Part shown: positions 54,040 through 62,048 of the stretch, piece after piece
Layout of the letters: every line of letters starts with the position of its first letter
Position numbering within the stretch: the first letter of the stretch is position 1
Origin: Candidatus Poribacteria bacterium
Lineage (GTDB): Bacteria; Poribacteria; WGA-4E; WGA-3G
Direction: 5' to 3'
DNA: 64,000 bases
NCBI GenBank assembly: GCA_958295945.1
Contig: OY282386.1
Span: forward strand, 2,170,001 to 2,234,000
The notes under the pieces: model-generated
Database searches by the model: none
Told to the model about the DNA's origin: nothing
What the model saw: the letters and a program-made list of their open reading frames with translations, nothing else
Made by a program: the position numbers and the translations under genes

Positions 54040-54068
54040 TTGCATTATCAGATATAATCTGCTATAGT
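54040..54068 (+). promoter_or_regulatory. Sigma70-type promoter of the acetolactate-synthase-like gene
   Basis: TTGCAT (54040-54045), a 17-bp spacer and TATAGT (54063-54068). An alternative TATAAT lies inside the spacer. The first transcribed base should be near 54075, leaving a leader of about 50 bases containing a palindrome. Confidence 0.6.
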
Positions 54069-54093
54069 AATTGTATTGAATTCCCATGTCAAA

Positions 54094-54111
54094 AACAACA
54101 TATATGTTGTT
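54094..54111. promoter_or_regulatory. Perfect 18-bp palindrome in the leader of the acetolactate-synthase-like gene
   Basis: AACAACATATATGTTGTT is exactly self-complementary and lies between the promoter and the TGAGGAG ribosome binding site. It may be a repressor site just downstream of the transcription start or a weak hairpin. Confidence 0.45.
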
Positions 54112-54126
54112 CTGAGGAGAAGTATT

Positions 54127-55764
54127 ATGAAAGCATCAGAATTGACTGTCAAATGTTTGGAAAATGAAGACGTTGAATATATATTTGGATTACCCGGTGA
54201 GGAAAATATGGACATGCTTGATGCTCTATTGGACTCTGAAATCCAATTTATACAGACTCGTGATGAGCGCGGCGCAGCGTTTATGGCAGATGTTTACGGT
54301 CGGTTGACAGGAAAGGCAGGAGTCTGTCTTGCAACACTTGGACCTGGGGCAATGAATCTTGTCACTGGTGTTGCTGATGCAAATATGGACAGAGCACCAT
54401 TAGTTGCAATTACGGGACAAGCAAGTCTGGATAGAATGCACAAGGAATCCCATCAATACATGGATGTGGTTTCTGTCTTCAAACCGATGACAAAGTGGAA
54501 TACGTTGATACATCTCCCGGAAATAATCCCTGAATCAATTAGTAAAGCATTCAAATTAGCAACGAGTGAAAAGCCTGGTGCTACACACATTGATCTTCCT
54601 GAAGATGTAGCAAAGATGCAAATAGATGCAGAACCGATGAGACACGATTTTCATAGTGATGCAGAACCCATTGACTCCTGTCTTCAAAAGGCAGCGCAGT
54701 TGATCAACGATTCAAAACAACCGATCATTCTTGCCGGTAATGGAGTTGTCAGACAAAATGCATCTCGTATTCTGACCCAATTTGCAGAGATGACGAATAT
54801 ACCTGTTGCACACACATTTATGGGTAAAGGGAGTATTCCTTGGACACATCATTTATCACTACTAAGCGTAGGACTTCAGGCACATGATTTTGTTTCATGT
54901 GGATTTGACAGGGCAGACCTTGTTATTGCTGTTGGATATGATATCGTTGAATACCATCCAAGCCTTTGGAATCCAAACCGGGATAAAAAACTAATACATA
55001 TAGACACAGAACAGAGTGAGAGTGATGCTTCTTATGTCACAGATGTTGAGATGGTAGGTAACATTAGACAGGGACTTAGACATCTGATGACACAAGAAAT
55101 ATATCCAAAAGATGCAGAATATGCATCAAAAACATTGAGGAAAATTATACTTGATCAACTATCACAACATCGTGATGACAAAGAATTCCCAATGAAACCT
55201 CAAAAAATATTAAGTGATGTCCGTTCTGTACTTGACAAGGACGATATTCTTATCTCGGATGTTGGTGCACATAAAATGTGGATTGCACGTATGTATCCCT
55301 GTTATAAACCAAACACATGCATTATATCAAATGGGTTTGCTTCTATGGGGATAGCAGTGCCGGGGGCTTATGTGGCAAAACTCATTCATCCAGAACGGAA
55401 ATGTCTTGCTGTCTGTGGAGATGGCGGATTCATGATGAATTCACAGGAACTTGAAACAGCAATACGGACCAATGTACCATTCGTAACACTCATCTTCAAT
55501 GATGAGGCTTACGGACTAATTGAATGGAAACAGATGAACGGTTTTGGTAGACCATCACATATAGATTTCACGAATCCTGATTTTGTCAAATATGCCGAAG
55601 CTTTCGGAGCTAAAGGATATAGAGTTGAGGGAAGTGATGAATTGGTGCCAATACTAAACGATGCATTTAGTCAGAATGTACCTTCAGTGATTGATTGTCC
55701 AGTCAATTATGCTGAGAACCTTCGATTAACTGAGGAACTCGGACACTTAACTTGTCCGATTTAA
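54127..55764 (+). CDS. Acetolactate synthase large-subunit-like, thiamine diphosphate-dependent enzyme
   Basis: 545 aa from ATG 54127 (MKASELTVKCLENE), which has GAGGAG nine bases upstream; an in-frame ATG 51 bases earlier has no site. FGLPGEENMDML near residue 20 has the catalytic Glu that activates TDP. The metal/TDP motif GDGGFMMNSQELETAIR...FND lies near 440-470, and the middle FAD/NAD-like domain is present. Acetolactate synthases condense pyruvate, but the family also includes other 2-keto-acid decarboxylases and sulfoacetaldehyde-type enzymes, and no small regulatory subunit is adjacent. mtnA follows 38 bp later, so the two probably form an operon. Confidence 0.85.
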   Translation: MKASELTVKCLENEDVEYIFGLPGEENMDMLDALLDSEIQFIQTRDERGAAFMADVYGRLTGKAGVCLATLGPGAMNLVTGVADANMDRAPLVAITGQASLDRMHKESHQYMDVVSVFKPMTKWNTLIHLPEIIPESISKAFKLATSEKPGATHIDLPEDVAKMQIDAEPMRHDFHSDAEPIDSCLQKAAQLINDSKQPIILAGNGVVRQNASRILTQFAEMTNIPVAHTFMGKGSIPWTHHLSLLSVGLQAHDFVSCGFDRADLVIAVGYDIVEYHPSLWNPNRDKKLIHIDTEQSESDASYVTDVEMVGNIRQGLRHLMTQEIYPKDAEYASKTLRKIILDQLSQHRDDKEFPMKPQKILSDVRSVLDKDDILISDVGAHKMWIARMYPCYKPNTCIISNGFASMGIAVPGAYVAKLIHPERKCLAVCGDGGFMMNSQELETAIRTNVPFVTLIFNDEAYGLIEWKQMNGFGRPSHIDFTNPDFVKYAEAFGAKGYRVEGSDELVPILNDAFSQNVPSVIDCPVNYAENLRLTEELGHLTCPI

Positions 55765-55802
55765 TTATTTTTTAGATATGTAGGAGGAGAACGTATCCTA
55801 AT

Positions 55803-56843
55803 ATGGCAGTATCAACAATTGAATGGGAAGATGGAAGAATAAAACTAATTGATCAAACACTGTTACCAAATGAATTCAAACAGATATATTGTGATGACTT
55901 ACCCACTATCTGGGAAGCGATAAAATCATTGCGTGTACGCGGGGCACCAGCTATTGGTATCGCGGGTGCTTTAGGAGCAGTCCTCGGAATATGGAATTCA
56001 CAAGCTGAATCTTATGATGAGTTTGCTGCTGAACTGAAATCCGCGGTTGATTATCTTGCAACATCAAGACCAACAGCAGTCAATCTGTTTTGGGCATTAG
56101 ACAGAATCTCAAGGATAGCAGAGGAATACAAAGACCTTGCTATTTCTGATCTCAAAGGCGTTTTACTTTCAGAAGCACAGATAATTATAGAAGAGGACAA
56201 AGCAATGTGCCGTGCAATCGGTCAGCACGGGATGGCATTACTCAATGAGAACGATACGATCTTGACACATTGCAACGCGGGTGGTTTAGCAACATCCGAC
56301 TATGGTACCGCCTTAGCTGTTATGTTCAGTGCACACGATGCAGGAAAGAAAATTAGTGTTTTTGCTGATGAGACCCGACCTTTATTGCAAGGTGCACGCC
56401 TTACAACATGGGAACTGATGCAGGCTGGAATTGATGTTACACTTATTTGTGATAATATGGCTGCACAGGTTATGAAAGAAGGTAAAATCCAATGCGTAAT
56501 CGTTGGCGCGGATCGAATTGCTGCTAACGGTGATACTGCTAACAAGATCGGTACATACAATGTTGCCATTCTCGCAGAAGCACATGACATACCTTTTTAT
56601 GTTGCCGCACCGACTTCTACATTAGATTATGCACTGGCAACTGGTGAAGAAATCCCAATTGAACAACGTTCAGCCGATGAAGTAACAGAGGGTTTCGGTA
56701 AACTGACTGCACCAAAAGGCGTAAAAGTTTATAGTCCTGCCTTTGATGTAACACCAGCATCATTGGTCACTGCGATTATAACTGAAAAAGGAGTAGCACG
56801 TCCACCCTACAAGGTAAGTTTACAAGCATTACAAGATACATAA
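55803..56843 (+). CDS. mtnA: S-methyl-5-thioribose-1-phosphate isomerase MtnA
   Basis: 346 aa, normal length. RVRGAPAIGIAGALGAVLG near residue 41 is the family's phosphate-binding region. THCNAGGLATSDYGTAL near 158 carries the catalytic Cys, and VGADRIAANGDTANKIGTYN near 234 the catalytic Asp. It converts 5-methylthioribose 1-phosphate to 5-methylthioribulose 1-phosphate in methionine salvage. AGGAGGAG lies about ten bases before the ATG. No other methionine salvage gene is nearby; the upstream TDP enzyme is not a standard member of the pathway. Confidence 0.95.
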   Translation: MAVSTIEWEDGRIKLIDQTLLPNEFKQIYCDDLPTIWEAIKSLRVRGAPAIGIAGALGAVLGIWNSQAESYDEFAAELKSAVDYLATSRPTAVNLFWALDRISRIAEEYKDLAISDLKGVLLSEAQIIIEEDKAMCRAIGQHGMALLNENDTILTHCNAGGLATSDYGTALAVMFSAHDAGKKISVFADETRPLLQGARLTTWELMQAGIDVTLICDNMAAQVMKEGKIQCVIVGADRIAANGDTANKIGTYNVAILAEAHDIPFYVAAPTSTLDYALATGEEIPIEQRSADEVTEGFGKLTAPKGVKVYSPAFDVTPASLVTAIITEKGVARPPYKVSLQALQDT

Positions 56844-56870
56844 TACCATTTCATCACCAAGATAGATGTT

Positions 56871-56901
56871 TGTGGTAGCGCAATTCATTGCGCCTCTTAC
56901 A
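56871..56901. repeat. Short GTAGCGCAATTCATTGCGC hairpin
   Basis: GCGCAAT-TC-ATTGCGC just after mtnA forms a short stem, preceded by GTA as in the GTAGCACAAACT hairpins at 56977 and 38107. It may serve as a terminator, but no T-run follows. Confidence 0.5.
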
Positions 56902-56943
56902 TTCACAAAACCTATCAAATCTTGTAATGAAACTTTATATCTT

Positions 56944-57057
56944 ATACCATTTCTAATAGAAAACTTCGCATTTTTGTAGCACAAACTTTCAGTTTGTGCT
57001 GTCCTTCAAGATATTCTTAACAAATGTTAATGGGATGAACATTTATAGAAATGGTAT
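56944..57057. repeat. 114-bp MITE with 12-bp terminal inverted repeats
   Basis: ATACCATTTCTA at 56944-56955 and its exact reverse complement TAGAAATGGTAT at 57046-57057 bound the element. At its centre AGCACAAACT-TTC-AGTTTGTGCT (56978-57000) is a perfect hairpin. The central hairpin is shared with the 156-bp element at 38041, though the terminal repeats differ. Confidence 0.7.
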
Positions 57058-57122
57058 TAGAATTGATATGAGTTAAAATCTCAGAATGAAATATTCTATA
57101 TTCAATATAGATAATTGGTATA

Positions 57123-58412
57123 TCAAGCAGCCTCTGCTATGTTAGACCGTGTTCCTTGTACATCAAAACAATCATATTGATTGGTATACATAATTTGTGT
57201 GGCAAATGCCATCGCCTGTTTCTCTGTGAGATATCCATCTGCTATTTCTGCTTCAAGCGCACGTTGAATTTCATTCCGTGCTTGCAGTGAGTAAGCATAA
57301 GCACTTGTAGGCCATCCAGTGTCTCCACCAAAGGCAAATAACTTATTTGCAGGAACAGCATGAATACATCTCCGCAGAAAATCACGAGAACTATATGGAT
57401 CAATACTCCATGCCCAACAGAAGTCTATCCAGATATTACGATAATGTTTTGCAAGTGCGACTAACTCATCATTGTAAGGATATGCAATGTGCATCAACAC
57501 AAACTTGGCATCCAGATAACGAGAAAACAATTCACACATATTCCCGGCAGGTATCCGACTGACAGGCATTCTATTATTTCCTGCGTAATAGCCGGTGTGG
57601 ATTTTGAAAGGAAGGTGGTGTTCAATAGTAAGTTCCACACCACGTGCCCAACACCAATCACCAAGACATAAACGTGTAGAGGTGTCAATCTGATCTGAAG
57701 GTTTTGTTAAGATGACGTTGAGAGCGTTGGCTGCATCATCATCACTACGTTCAATCCACTTCAAGGTACGATTGTATGCATGCTGAGATTTTACTGCAAT
57801 CGCACATGGTGCATGCTTGCTAAAAATAGCGTCCATACCTGTTTTCAAAGTAGCAAGGTCTTTCACTTCAATACCAGTTTCAGAATGGATAGCTTCAGGA
57901 TTCACTTGACCATTACAGAAATTTGCCCAAGAAAGATCATACAAGAAAAAATCTGGTCCAGAAGTGTCTGGTGAACACTGCCAACTGAAGTCATCTGTTT
58001 GGATATGATCAAGTTTGGCAATTTCATGCAAAATATGATGACGCTTTCCCGGTTTGCGAATTGTCTTTACTTTCTCTTGTGCTTTCTCAAGGGAATCACC
58101 TGTTAACTCATCAAGGTCGTAGATGTGTTTGGCTATGAGACTAACGGCTTCACCGTAGCCAGTGAATTGTGTTGCTTGCCAAGCTTCACGTATTCCATTA
58201 AACCGAGATTTTACGTCTTTATTTGGATCCATCAAATTCTGCATCGCTTCGGCTGAAGCACCCGCTGTATGTAAGTCTGCTGGAACATAATTACCGAATA
58301 AATCCTGGAGGATATCAGGTCCGTTCTGCACCCAATCGTTTTCTCGTCGCATGTGTTCATGTGTATCAACCATACGGATAGATTGAACGTGATGTGCTAA
58401 TTCTGTTCTCAT
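57123..58412 (-). CDS. Amidohydrolase family metal-dependent hydrolase
   Basis: 429 aa from ATG 58412, chosen because GGAAGGAA lies about eight bases upstream; an ATG six codons earlier has none. MVDTHEHMRR near residue 15 gives the first metal His pair. Later motifs CAIAVKSQHAYNRTL (with a Lys that could bridge metals), FKIHTGYYAGNN, FVLMHIAYPYNDEL and FAFGGDTGWPTS provide the remaining His and Asp residues of the amidohydrolase TIM barrel. The family in marine and soil Planctomycetes/Poribacteria is uncharacterised; glucuronate-isomerase-like chemistry is another possibility. It stands alone, divergent from the cold-shock gene. Confidence 0.8.
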   Translation of the reverse strand: MRTELAHHVQSIRMVDTHEHMRRENDWVQNGPDILQDLFGNYVPADLHTAGASAEAMQNLMDPNKDVKSRFNGIREAWQATQFTGYGEAVSLIAKHIYDLDELTGDSLEKAQEKVKTIRKPGKRHHILHEIAKLDHIQTDDFSWQCSPDTSGPDFFLYDLSWANFCNGQVNPEAIHSETGIEVKDLATLKTGMDAIFSKHAPCAIAVKSQHAYNRTLKWIERSDDDAANALNVILTKPSDQIDTSTRLCLGDWCWARGVELTIEHHLPFKIHTGYYAGNNRMPVSRIPAGNMCELFSRYLDAKFVLMHIAYPYNDELVALAKHYRNIWIDFCWAWSIDPYSSRDFLRRCIHAVPANKLFAFGGDTGWPTSAYAYSLQARNEIQRALEAEIADGYLTEKQAMAFATQIMYTNQYDCFDVQGTRSNIAEAA

Positions 58413-58814
58413 GAATGTATTCCTTCCCATTAATCTGGATATTTTTCTCTAGTATAATTTCATACTTGACAAACTCACAACAATATGATTAACTATATAG
58501 AAACTATAAAAGACACATTATTTTTATTTAGATATGCTTGTTAACATTCATTGTGTTTATAGTGTCGTGAAGTCTACTTTTGATTATAGACAAATTGTAA
58601 TGTTCTGTCAAAAGAAACATCTAATTCGTATGCAAAACTATTCTTACTTCTAAATATAATCGTAAACAACAATATGAATTTTTATATAGGAGATTATATC
58701 ATCAGATTTTTAGTTACATTTAAGTTTATGCATGCCTTCTGCTTTAAATTCTCACCATATTTGTACATCAGTAGAGAAACTTTCATCAGCAGAAGACAAA
58801 CATAGGAGCATATA
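58413..58814. other. AT-rich divergent intergenic region of about 400 bp
   Basis: No open frame or repeat with support is seen. It contains the upstream regions of the amidohydrolase and of the cold-shock/Sm gene, whose long leader could carry regulation, as in other cold-shock genes. No specific element is recognised. AGGAGCATATA precedes the cold-shock ATG. Confidence 0.5.
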
Positions 58815-59765
58815 ATGCCTACAGGTCGGATAAAATATTATAATTTAGATAAGGGATTCGGTTTCATAGCACAAGATAACAGTGAAGAAGATGTTTTCTT
58901 ACACAGTTCCGCGATTAAATATGCAGATTATGAGGAACTCCGTGTCGGTCAACGCGTTAAATATAATGTCGTTGAAGGAGATAAAGGGTTAGTCGCTAAG
59001 AATGTTGAAGTCTTGTTGACACCAACAGAAAGAAGATGGCTACGGCAAGGCAAGACAATAATCCCAAGAGGATATTCTGGATTCCAATCACAAAACCAAG
59101 ACAGTATCGACAATAATACGAAGCCAATCAGTGATAATGTGGTGAATGAAAATGATGATAATCATCCAAAACATACACCCACAGATTGGAAAAGCAGGTC
59201 TCAGAAGGAAAGATCGGATGTTCAAACGAATAGGACACCTGATGAAAAAGAACAGACTTCCAGACAACTAAGTTTTGGTGATCTCTATATCCTCAAACAG
59301 ATCAATTATGAAACACCGATGTATTTTGCAATGTACAATCATGAGCATTTGCCTGCTGTCGTCTTAGAGATGACTCTTTCTGAATTAACGCTCAATTGTA
59401 ATGCGAAGGAAAGTACTATAAAAAAATCTGACATCAAGTATTGCTATAAGGATGTTGATGCAAAGAATGTAACTGCCTTACTTCAATTTAACGATGAAGT
59501 AAAAAACAAGCAGCTACAACCAATTCTGTCTAATGATGAGCAATATATTATTGATGCTGAGGCTGTCAAGAATGCGCGACATGAGGGAAATGCAATCAAT
59601 ATTACACTCCGTGAAGGTGAGATTTTTCAAGGAGTCGTTGATTGGATCAGTCCCTATGAAATAAAGTTAGTTTTGAATAATGGTGCTAAGATAGTTGTTT
59701 TCCTACATGCTATATGCGATTTTTCAGTTGTCAAAATGGAGGAGAAGATTGAAAACACAACCTGA
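58815..59765 (+). CDS. Cold-shock domain protein with C-terminal Hfq/Sm-like domain
   Basis: 316 aa. Residues 1-67 are a cold-shock domain (GRIKYYNLDKGFGFIAQDN, then DVFLHSSAIK) with both RNP motifs, a single-stranded nucleic acid binder. About 75-150 is a polar Asn/Lys-rich linker. The last 60 residues resemble an Sm fold: GNAINITLREGEIFQGVVDW, then YEIKLVLNNGAKIVVFLHAI, parallels Hfq's L..G..L.G.I..fD.f.v.L ... KHAIS. A second, weaker Sm-like stretch lies at 153-215 (LPAVVLEMTLSELTLNCN, IKKSDIKYCYK). An RNA-binding regulator is likely. It overlaps the next gene by 17 bases. Confidence 0.75.
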   Translation: MPTGRIKYYNLDKGFGFIAQDNSEEDVFLHSSAIKYADYEELRVGQRVKYNVVEGDKGLVAKNVEVLLTPTERRWLRQGKTIIPRGYSGFQSQNQDSIDNNTKPISDNVVNENDDNHPKHTPTDWKSRSQKERSDVQTNRTPDEKEQTSRQLSFGDLYILKQINYETPMYFAMYNHEHLPAVVLEMTLSELTLNCNAKESTIKKSDIKYCYKDVDAKNVTALLQFNDEVKNKQLQPILSNDEQYIIDAEAVKNARHEGNAINITLREGEIFQGVVDWISPYEIKLVLNNGAKIVVFLHAICDFSVVKMEEKIENTT

Positions 59766-60342
59766 AGAAGTCATGGCAACTTATCAACAACTCGTAGATG
59801 AGATTTCGCAAGACATAGAAAGATTGCAGGAGGAATACGGACGTGGTCCTTGTCCATCAAACTGCTTTCAATGCTGTCTTAACACATCAACGATTCCAAT
59901 CAGTGAAGTTGAAGCGCGTGATTTGAAAATTGGTCTTGACGCATTACCCGAACCAATACGACAACATATCCGTGAAAAAGCGCAGAGAACAATTGAGGTG
60001 TTAGAGAATAAAGGTTTTTCTCCAGATAAAATGGTTCAGGATGCTGGAATGAAAGCAATTGATGTCATTAAAGGTAAATCTTTTGGTGAATGTCCTATGC
60101 TCGTAGGAGGAGTTTGTACTGTCTACGAACATCGGCCAGTAATCTGTCGTGTATGGGGATATCCCATTGATAACGGAACAGAATTGGCATGTTGTAAAAA
60201 GACCTTTATCGGTGTGCGTCGCAACTTCAAACCCATAGATTATGCGAATTATTGGAGGAGATGTAAAGAATTGAGTCTGGCACTTGGCGCAGAAGAAAAA
60301 ACACCAAATTGCTATTTAGTATTAAAGTTGTTAGATGATTAG
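59749..60342 (+). CDS. YkgJ family cysteine cluster protein
   Basis: 197 aa from TTG 59749, chosen because GGAGGAG ends five bases before it, inside the preceding gene. CPSNCFQCC near residue 35 is the CxxxCxxCC cluster typical of YkgJ (UPF0153)-type proteins, with further Cys in CPMLVGGVCTVYEHRPVICRVWG near 125-147 that together could bind zinc or an Fe-S cluster. The family function is unsettled. The 17-base overlap with the cold-shock/Sm gene implies translational coupling and possible joint work in RNA metabolism, which is inference. Confidence 0.85.
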   Translation: MKTQPEEVMATYQQLVDEISQDIERLQEEYGRGPCPSNCFQCCLNTSTIPISEVEARDLKIGLDALPEPIRQHIREKAQRTIEVLENKGFSPDKMVQDAGMKAIDVIKGKSFGECPMLVGGVCTVYEHRPVICRVWGYPIDNGTELACCKKTFIGVRRNFKPIDYANYWRRCKELSLALGAEEKTPNCYLVLKLLDD

Positions 60343-60377
60343 TTGATATGATTTAATGGTCTTTATACGCTAAACTC

Positions 60378-60692
60378 CTAATCGTCCATTGGATCGATGA
60401 GTTCGCGTAAAAATTTGAAAGTATAAATTCCGGTCTTGTGTCCGTCACTCCACTGAAGTTGAATTGCGTACCTTCCAACAGGTTGAATCCCAACCAAATG
60501 CAGTTTTTCCCAATAATCATCTGTAGGTAACATTCGAAAAGGGTCATTCTGCTGCTTATCAGCATCACACCGTGCACATGGACATTTCTCTCTGAGTAAC
60601 CTATAAGGAAGTTCACTATAATGTCCATCTTTCCATTGTATTGACAAACTATGTGGTAGTCGTTTGATTTCTGTAGGTTGCATATTTTTCAT
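60378..60692 (-). CDS. DUF971 domain protein (gamma-butyrobetaine hydroxylase N-terminal-like)
   Basis: 104 aa. The whole protein matches DUF971: LSIQWKDGHYSELPYRLLRE near 15-34, CPCARCDAD with the paired Cys near 37-43, and YAIQLQWSDGHKTGIYTF near 75-92, which repeats the 'WsDGH' pattern. Stand-alone versions occur near Fe-S cluster carrier (ApbC/Mrp) genes in many bacteria and as the N-terminal domain of butyrobetaine hydroxylase. No such neighbour is here. It converges on the YkgJ-type gene 36 bp away. Confidence 0.85.
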   Translation of the reverse strand: MKNMQPTEIKRLPHSLSIQWKDGHYSELPYRLLREKCPCARCDADKQQNDPFRMLPTDDYWEKLHLVGIQPVGRYAIQLQWSDGHKTGIYTFKFLRELIDPMDD

Positions 60693-60704
60693 TTTTAATC
60701 TTAA

Positions 60705-60733
60705 TTGACTAAGAAGGTTTGTTATGATATACT
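60705..60733 (+). promoter_or_regulatory. Near-consensus sigma70 promoter of a gene cut by the IS
   Basis: TTGACT (60705-60710), a 17-bp spacer and TATACT (60728-60733). It is followed by AAGGAAATAA and an ATG at 60762 (MILALKV), whose eighth codon is the TGA provided by the first bases of the IS element. Confidence 0.75.
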
Positions 60734-60761
60734 AAATGAATATATAAAACTAAGGAAATAA

Positions 60762-60785
60762 ATGATCTTAGCTTTGAAAGTCTGA
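60762..60785 (+). pseudogene. Start of an interrupted gene (seven codons)
   Basis: The frame ATG ATC TTA GCT TTG AAA GTC is followed by TGA of the insertion sequence. Downstream of the IS (61914 onwards) no convincing continuation is seen, so the gene body is lost or the insertion came with a deletion. What the gene encoded cannot be told. Confidence 0.55.
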
Positions 60786-60822
60786 AGTGCCAACGGTAAT
60801 TCAGACCAAAAAATCAGCAAAG

Positions 60823-61580
60823 TTAAGACAAGTTTTTTCGTTGAAATTCCACAGGTGTCAGATAGTCTAACGCCGAGTGCGGGCGTTTCTGGTTGGACAC
60901 CTGTGGAATAAAATGCCCAATTCGGGCTTTCGCTTCGTGGATGTCCTCGTAGTCATTGAGGTGAACTTCTTCTTCTTTGAGAGTGCGGATTAGTCTTTCA
61001 GCATATCCGTTCTCCCAAGGATGCCCTCTACGGGCAACCGAAATCTCAATCCTATGACGCTTCAACATTGACACGTAAGCATTTGAAAGATATTGAACGC
61101 CTTGATCGGAATGATGGATCTCTGGAACACTTTGACGCAATGCTGTCTCTAATGGTTTCAAAGTCAGAGATTGCGTCAAGTGCTGACTGATATGCCAAGC
61201 TCTGACCATGCGCGTGAAGACATCCATAAGCAGACAAACATAGATGAAGTGTCCCTTGAGACAGACGTAAGTAATATCGCCTACCCAGACCTGATCACAT
61301 CGGGAGACCTGAAGGTTTTCAAGGCGATTCCCCCAAGGACGTACACCTTCAATGGAGTTCGTAGTTTGACAGGCACGCTTGACTGCGACTGAGAGGTTCG
61401 CAGCTTTCATCAAGCGAGCGACCACGCCTATAACCGACAGAGTATCCTTTAGACACCAGTAACGCTGTGATACGCCTATAACCGTATGTCGGATACCGTA
61501 GAGTCTGTAGTTCTTGAACCATTTCTCGCTGCTCCATTGGAGTTAGCTCAACCAAGTCGAGGCTTTTTTTTGGATGTCAA
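60823..61580 (-). pseudogene. IS3-family transposase OrfB, frameshifted
   Basis: The frame runs from the A8 slip site (61564-61571), via LDLVELTPMEQREMVQELQT and YPTYGYRRITALLVSKGYSVG, to about 61422. There one extra base moves it into the next frame, continuing VARLMKAANLSVAVKRACQT, DQVWVGDITYVCLKG, HSDQGVQY and NGYAERLIRTLKEEE to the stop at 60823. All three acidic residues of the DDE catalytic core survive, so damage may be recent. The A8G run fits programmed -1 frameshifting, by which IS3 elements make the OrfAB transposase. Confidence 0.8.
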
Positions 61581-61834
61581 GTGCCACGGTCAACCGCCCA
61601 ACGAGTCGTTCAAGGTGTGCGATCCGTTTTTATATTGGCATCAGACTGCTTATCAGCGGGTTCAAAGAGGGTCGCTGCATTTTCAAGAAGTTGTCGCTTC
61701 CACTTTGAGAGTTGTTCATCGCTGAGGTTGTGTCTCCGACACAGTTCCGCTTGTGAACTTTCACCCGTAAGTGCCTCAAGAACAACTTCGGCTTTAAACT
61801 CGGGAGTGAAGTTTCTTCGTTTTCGTTTCGCCAT
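61563..61834 (-). pseudogene. IS3-family transposase OrfA, frameshifted
   Basis: ATG 61834 with AAAGGAG seven bases upstream. The helix-turn-helix KRRNFTPEFKAEVVLEAL and SSQAELCRRHNLSDEQLSKW is followed by FEPADKQSDANIKT and an early stop at 61610. Shifting one base in the A5 run at 61627-61631 restores the usual leucine-zipper region RIAHLERLVGRLTVALDIQK up to the A8 frameshift signal. Confidence 0.75.
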
Positions 61835-61994
61835 CGGATACTCCTTTCCAGTAGATGGATATTATACCATAATCTTGTCTTAGAGAGTGGCCCGAATTTC
61901 CGATGGCAGTACACTTATTAGAATTCTAATTCCACTCAAAACATTCGCTCATATTAACCAAGCCCGGTAATTCTCGAATGTTGCGGTTTTACCC

Positions 61995-62028
61995 GTTATG
62001 TGCTTAAAATGGATGCAGAACACATAAC
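61995..62028 (+). promoter_or_regulatory. Inverted repeat upstream of the Uma2 gene
   Basis: GTTATGTG (61995-62002) and CACATAAC (62021-62028) are perfect 8-bp arms, 18 bases apart. The second arm lies 10 bases before the CAGGGAGG ribosome binding region. A TTGCGG-17-TTAAAA promoter of modest quality overlaps it. Confidence 0.35.
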
Positions 62029-62048
62029 TATCATTCAGGGAGGCAATC

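Larger units (their letters stand above)
60783..61913 (-). mobile_element. IS3-family insertion sequence, decayed
   Basis: 1131 bp, bounded by TG...CA with imperfect inverted ends (TGCCAACGGTAATTCAGACC at left versus TGCCATCGGAAATTCGGGCC for the right end reversed). It encodes OrfA and OrfB on the minus strand. Both frames carry a single-base insertion, so no functional transposase can be made without suppression. No target-site duplication is visible: the flanks are AGTC and CTTA. Confidence 0.85.

Noticed and set aside
61486-61883. Plus-strand frames opposite the transposase genes
   Set aside because: They are antisense shadows of OrfA/OrfB; the minus strand carries the transposase motifs.
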